Shown: piece by piece, positions 4,981 through 6,309 of the stretch
Layout: each line of letters begins with the position of its first letter
Numbering within the stretch: position 1 is the first letter of the stretch
Origin: an uncultured Clostridia bacterium
GTDB taxonomy: Bacteria > Bacillota > Clostridia > Oscillospirales > Ruminococcaceae
Direction of reading: 5' to 3'
Length of the DNA: 6,309 bases
Assembly: GCA_946535685.1 (NCBI GenBank)
Contig: CAMNDR010000062.1
Location: 1-6,309 of the forward strand
The notes under the pieces: generated by a model
Told to the model about the DNA's origin: nothing
The model's database searches: none
What the model saw: the letters and a program-made list of their open reading frames with translations, nothing else
Translations under genes and position numbers: made by a program

Positions 4981-5946
4981 TTAATAATACGTAGCCACTT
5001 CCTGCTCCGGCGCTTCCGTCAGGATCACAGCACCGATCTTGAGCACAGGCCCCTTGTTCTTGTACATCTTGTGACGCTGCACGGAGATCGTCGCCGTGAT
5101 GCGCACCCACTGGCGGTTTTCGAGCATCTGCGCCTTTTCCCACTCTGCCACGAACCAGCAGTACTGGATATCCTCCACGCAGCAGGTCATGACATGGCGG
5201 CCGATGGCAAACACATTCTTCGGGAATTTCGGATCTCTTGCTGCAACGCCGCGGAAGGTCACGGTCTTGCCGTTGTACTTGTCCGGCTCCTCCATGATAT
5301 CCCGGTAGAACAGCGCAAAATCCGTGTCCTCGATGGTGATGTCATCCTTCGTGATATCAAACGGCAGCGGATCCTCGATGTCGTCATAGGCAACCTGACC
5401 GTCGGTCAGCTCATAGGCGATCTGCGTTCTTCTCGAAACGCCGCGCACGATCTTGTGGAATTCCATCTGATCCATCGTGTTGATGTCGAACCGGTTGAAG
5501 ACCACCAGCTCGCTGACATTGATCTTGTCCACAACGAGCGAACGCATGTTGGCATTGTAATTCAGGAACGTGTTCGCATCCACGAAGCACATTGCCTGGT
5601 ACACGGCCCATTCGATCGGCAGACGCTCGAACAGGTCGCTGATCGTCCACATGCCGTTGTATTCCAGCACGACTCTGGTCGCACCGGTCTCCTGCAGGAG
5701 CTTTTTGAGGTTCTGCTCGTTGAAGTCCTCCTGCTCCTCGATCACGCGCTGTACCACATTTTTGCTTGACCAGCGGGACGGGTCGTATTCCTCGATGCCC
5801 TCCTCGCAGATCAGCAGCAGCGTGCGCTCGCCGTTGTTGAAGCGCTCATCCTCAAGCGTTTCCTGGATGAATTTGGTCTTGCCGCCCTCTAAGAAGCCGA
5901 CAAAGAGATAAACCGGAATATCCTCCGGGGGTTGATTCATGGGCAT
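4981..5946 (-). CDS. G3E (CobW-like) GTPase domain fused to a YcgQ-type DUF1980 C-terminal domain
   Basis: This is a 321-residue protein with no membrane segment. Residues 10-200 are a G3E P-loop GTPase of the COG0523/CobW type: Walker A GFLEGGKT (17-24), a hydrophobic strand ending in VVLEYNG (92-98) where relatives have E-[ST]-x-G, and NRFD (151-154) in place of the guanine-binding NKxD. The CxCC metal motif that COG0523 proteins carry between Walker A and B is missing; only Cys48 is there. Residues 215-312 resemble the C-terminal domain of YcgQ/TIGR03943 permease subunits: PDKYNGKTVTFRGV, then AIGRHVMTCCVEDI with Cys255-Cys256, Cys263, and a QWVRITATI strand. The CC pair could bind metal. 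It starts 12 bases after the His-rich COG0523 gene, with AAAGGAG overlapping that gene's stop, so the two are co-transcribed. I infer a role in metal, probably zinc, delivery to a membrane partner. Start ATG 5946 chosen for its 7-base spacing; ATG 5940 is the alternative. Confidence 0.82.
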   Translation of the reverse strand: MPMNQPPEDIPVYLFVGFLEGGKTKFIQETLEDERFNNGERTLLLICEEGIEEYDPSRWSSKNVVQRVIEEQEDFNEQNLKKLLQETGATRVVLEYNGMWTISDLFERLPIEWAVYQAMCFVDANTFLNYNANMRSLVVDKINVSELVVFNRFDINTMDQMEFHKIVRGVSRRTQIAYELTDGQVAYDDIEDPLPFDITKDDITIEDTDFALFYRDIMEEPDKYNGKTVTFRGVAARDPKFPKNVFAIGRHVMTCCVEDIQYCWFVAEWEKAQMLENRQWVRITATISVQRHKMYKNKGPVLKIGAVILTEAPEQEVATYY

Positions 5947-5953
5947 AGCTTTG

Positions 5954-5960
5954 CTCCTTT
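5954..5960 (-). promoter_or_regulatory. Ribosome binding site overlapping the upstream stop codon
   Basis: AAAGGAG on the - strand shares two bases with the TAA of the His-rich metallochaperone gene and sits 7 bases before the ATG at 5946. This suggests translational coupling of the two G3E genes. Confidence 0.8.
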
Positions 5961-6309
5961 ACTCAGCCTTGAACAGCTTGGCGATGGCATCTTCCTTGAT
6001 GTCCGATCCGATGACGCACAGTCTGCCGATGGTCGCAGCGCAGCCGTGGCGCACATCCGGTGTACCGGGTACATAGTCATAGTGGATCCACTGGCCGTCC
6101 GCACCGGCAACAATGCCCTTGGCACGCAGGATCAGGCCATAGGTCTCCGCATCGCCGAGTGCTTCGAGCGCTGTCCGGATCTCGTCCTCGGTGTAGGTTC
6201 TTGCCGTCTCGGCGCCCCAGCTCTGGAACACCTCATCGGCATGGTGATGATGCTCGTGGTCATGGTCATGGCAGCCGCAGGGGCAGTCCTCGCCGTGTTC
6301 ATGATGGTG
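5959..6309 (-). CDS. COG0523 (CobW/G3E) metallochaperone, His-rich linker and CobW_C domain (N-terminal part outside window)
   Basis: The final 116 residues of a larger protein are visible, with the frame open to the right edge. The first 23 (6309-6241) form a metal-binding stretch with 11 His and a CPCGC group, plus several Asp/Glu. After it comes a CobW_C domain: VFQSWGAETARTY, then LRAKGIVAGADGQWIHYDYV, RHGCAATIGRLCVIG and a terminal KLFKAE. COG0523 proteins are cytoplasmic GTPases that hand metals, often zinc or cobalt, to client proteins, and the His-rich linker between GTPase and CobW_C domains is characteristic of the zinc- and nickel-handling members. The GTPase domain lies beyond the window. 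The GTG at 6231 is an internal valine, not a start. The next gene, also G3E, follows after 12 bases, which supports a metal-homeostasis operon. Control by a Zur-type repressor is plausible, but the promoter is not in view. Confidence 0.9.
   Translation of the reverse strand, partial: HHHEHGEDCPCGCHDHDHEHHHHADEVFQSWGAETARTYTEDEIRTALEALGDAETYGLILRAKGIVAGADGQWIHYDYVPGTPDVRHGCAATIGRLCVIGSDIKEDAIAKLFKAE

Noticed and set aside
4945..5769. A 274-codon open frame on the + strand opposite the GTPase-DUF1980 gene
   Set aside because: It has no motif. The opposite strand carries a P-loop, a family-like C-terminal domain and a good ribosome binding site.
6229..6231. GTG at 6231 as the start of a small 90-residue gene
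   Set aside because: The frame stays open to the window edge and encodes the His-rich linker normally found before CobW_C, so the GTG is an internal valine codon.
1..6309. CRISPR arrays, tRNA or rRNA genes, insertion sequences, phage or defence genes
   Set aside because: No regularly spaced repeats, cloverleaf, transposase motif or terminal inverted repeats with target duplications were found on reading both strands.

Overview
The window is ordinary bacterial chromosome, GC-rich and densely coding, with strong AAAGGAG-type ribosome binding sites. Very short or overlapping gene junctions, a signal-peptide/leucine-rich-repeat surface protein, and a zinc-type COG0523 gene next to a YcgQ-like domain point to a Gram-positive Bacillota, most likely a gut clostridial lineage of the Ruminococcus/Oscillospiraceae type. 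The lineage is inferred from gene style; no rRNA or other marker gene is present. No phage, insertion sequence, tRNA, rRNA or CRISPR array is visible.

Layout. On the + strand, bases 2-3498 hold three tightly packed genes: the 3' end of an RluA-family pseudouridine synthase, a Cof-type HAD phosphatase overlapping it by 8 bases, and a 789-residue polytopic membrane protein that resembles GT-C glycosyltransferases and starts one base after the phosphatase stop. A 217-base gap follows. It holds a long hairpin, a GC-rich repeat block, and then an AT-rich stretch with a clear sigma-A-type promoter. That promoter drives a small secreted, membrane-anchored protein with BspA-type leucine-rich repeats (3716-4438), which ends at a strong bidirectional terminator (4447-4484).

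On the - strand, reading right to left, the window opens inside a COG0523 (CobW/G3E) metallochaperone gene, of which the His/Cys-rich metal-binding stretch and the CobW_C domain are visible (6309-5959). Twelve bases later comes a second G3E GTPase-like gene (5946-4981). It is unusual: it lacks the CxCC metal motif of COG0523 proteins and carries at its C-terminus a domain resembling the end of YcgQ/TIGR03943 (DUF1980). A repeat-bearing gap follows, then a MIF-type tautomerase gene (4853-4515) that converges on the surface-protein gene.

How the parts work together. The two G3E genes are almost certainly co-transcribed and probably serve metal (most likely zinc) allocation at the membrane, because COG0523 and YcgQ/YcgR-type proteins are linked in Bacillota. 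The + strand trio is a housekeeping operon with no obvious common pathway. The most interesting observations are the GTPase-DUF1980 fusion and a modular repeat, shared between two intergenic regions, that lies just after stop codons.
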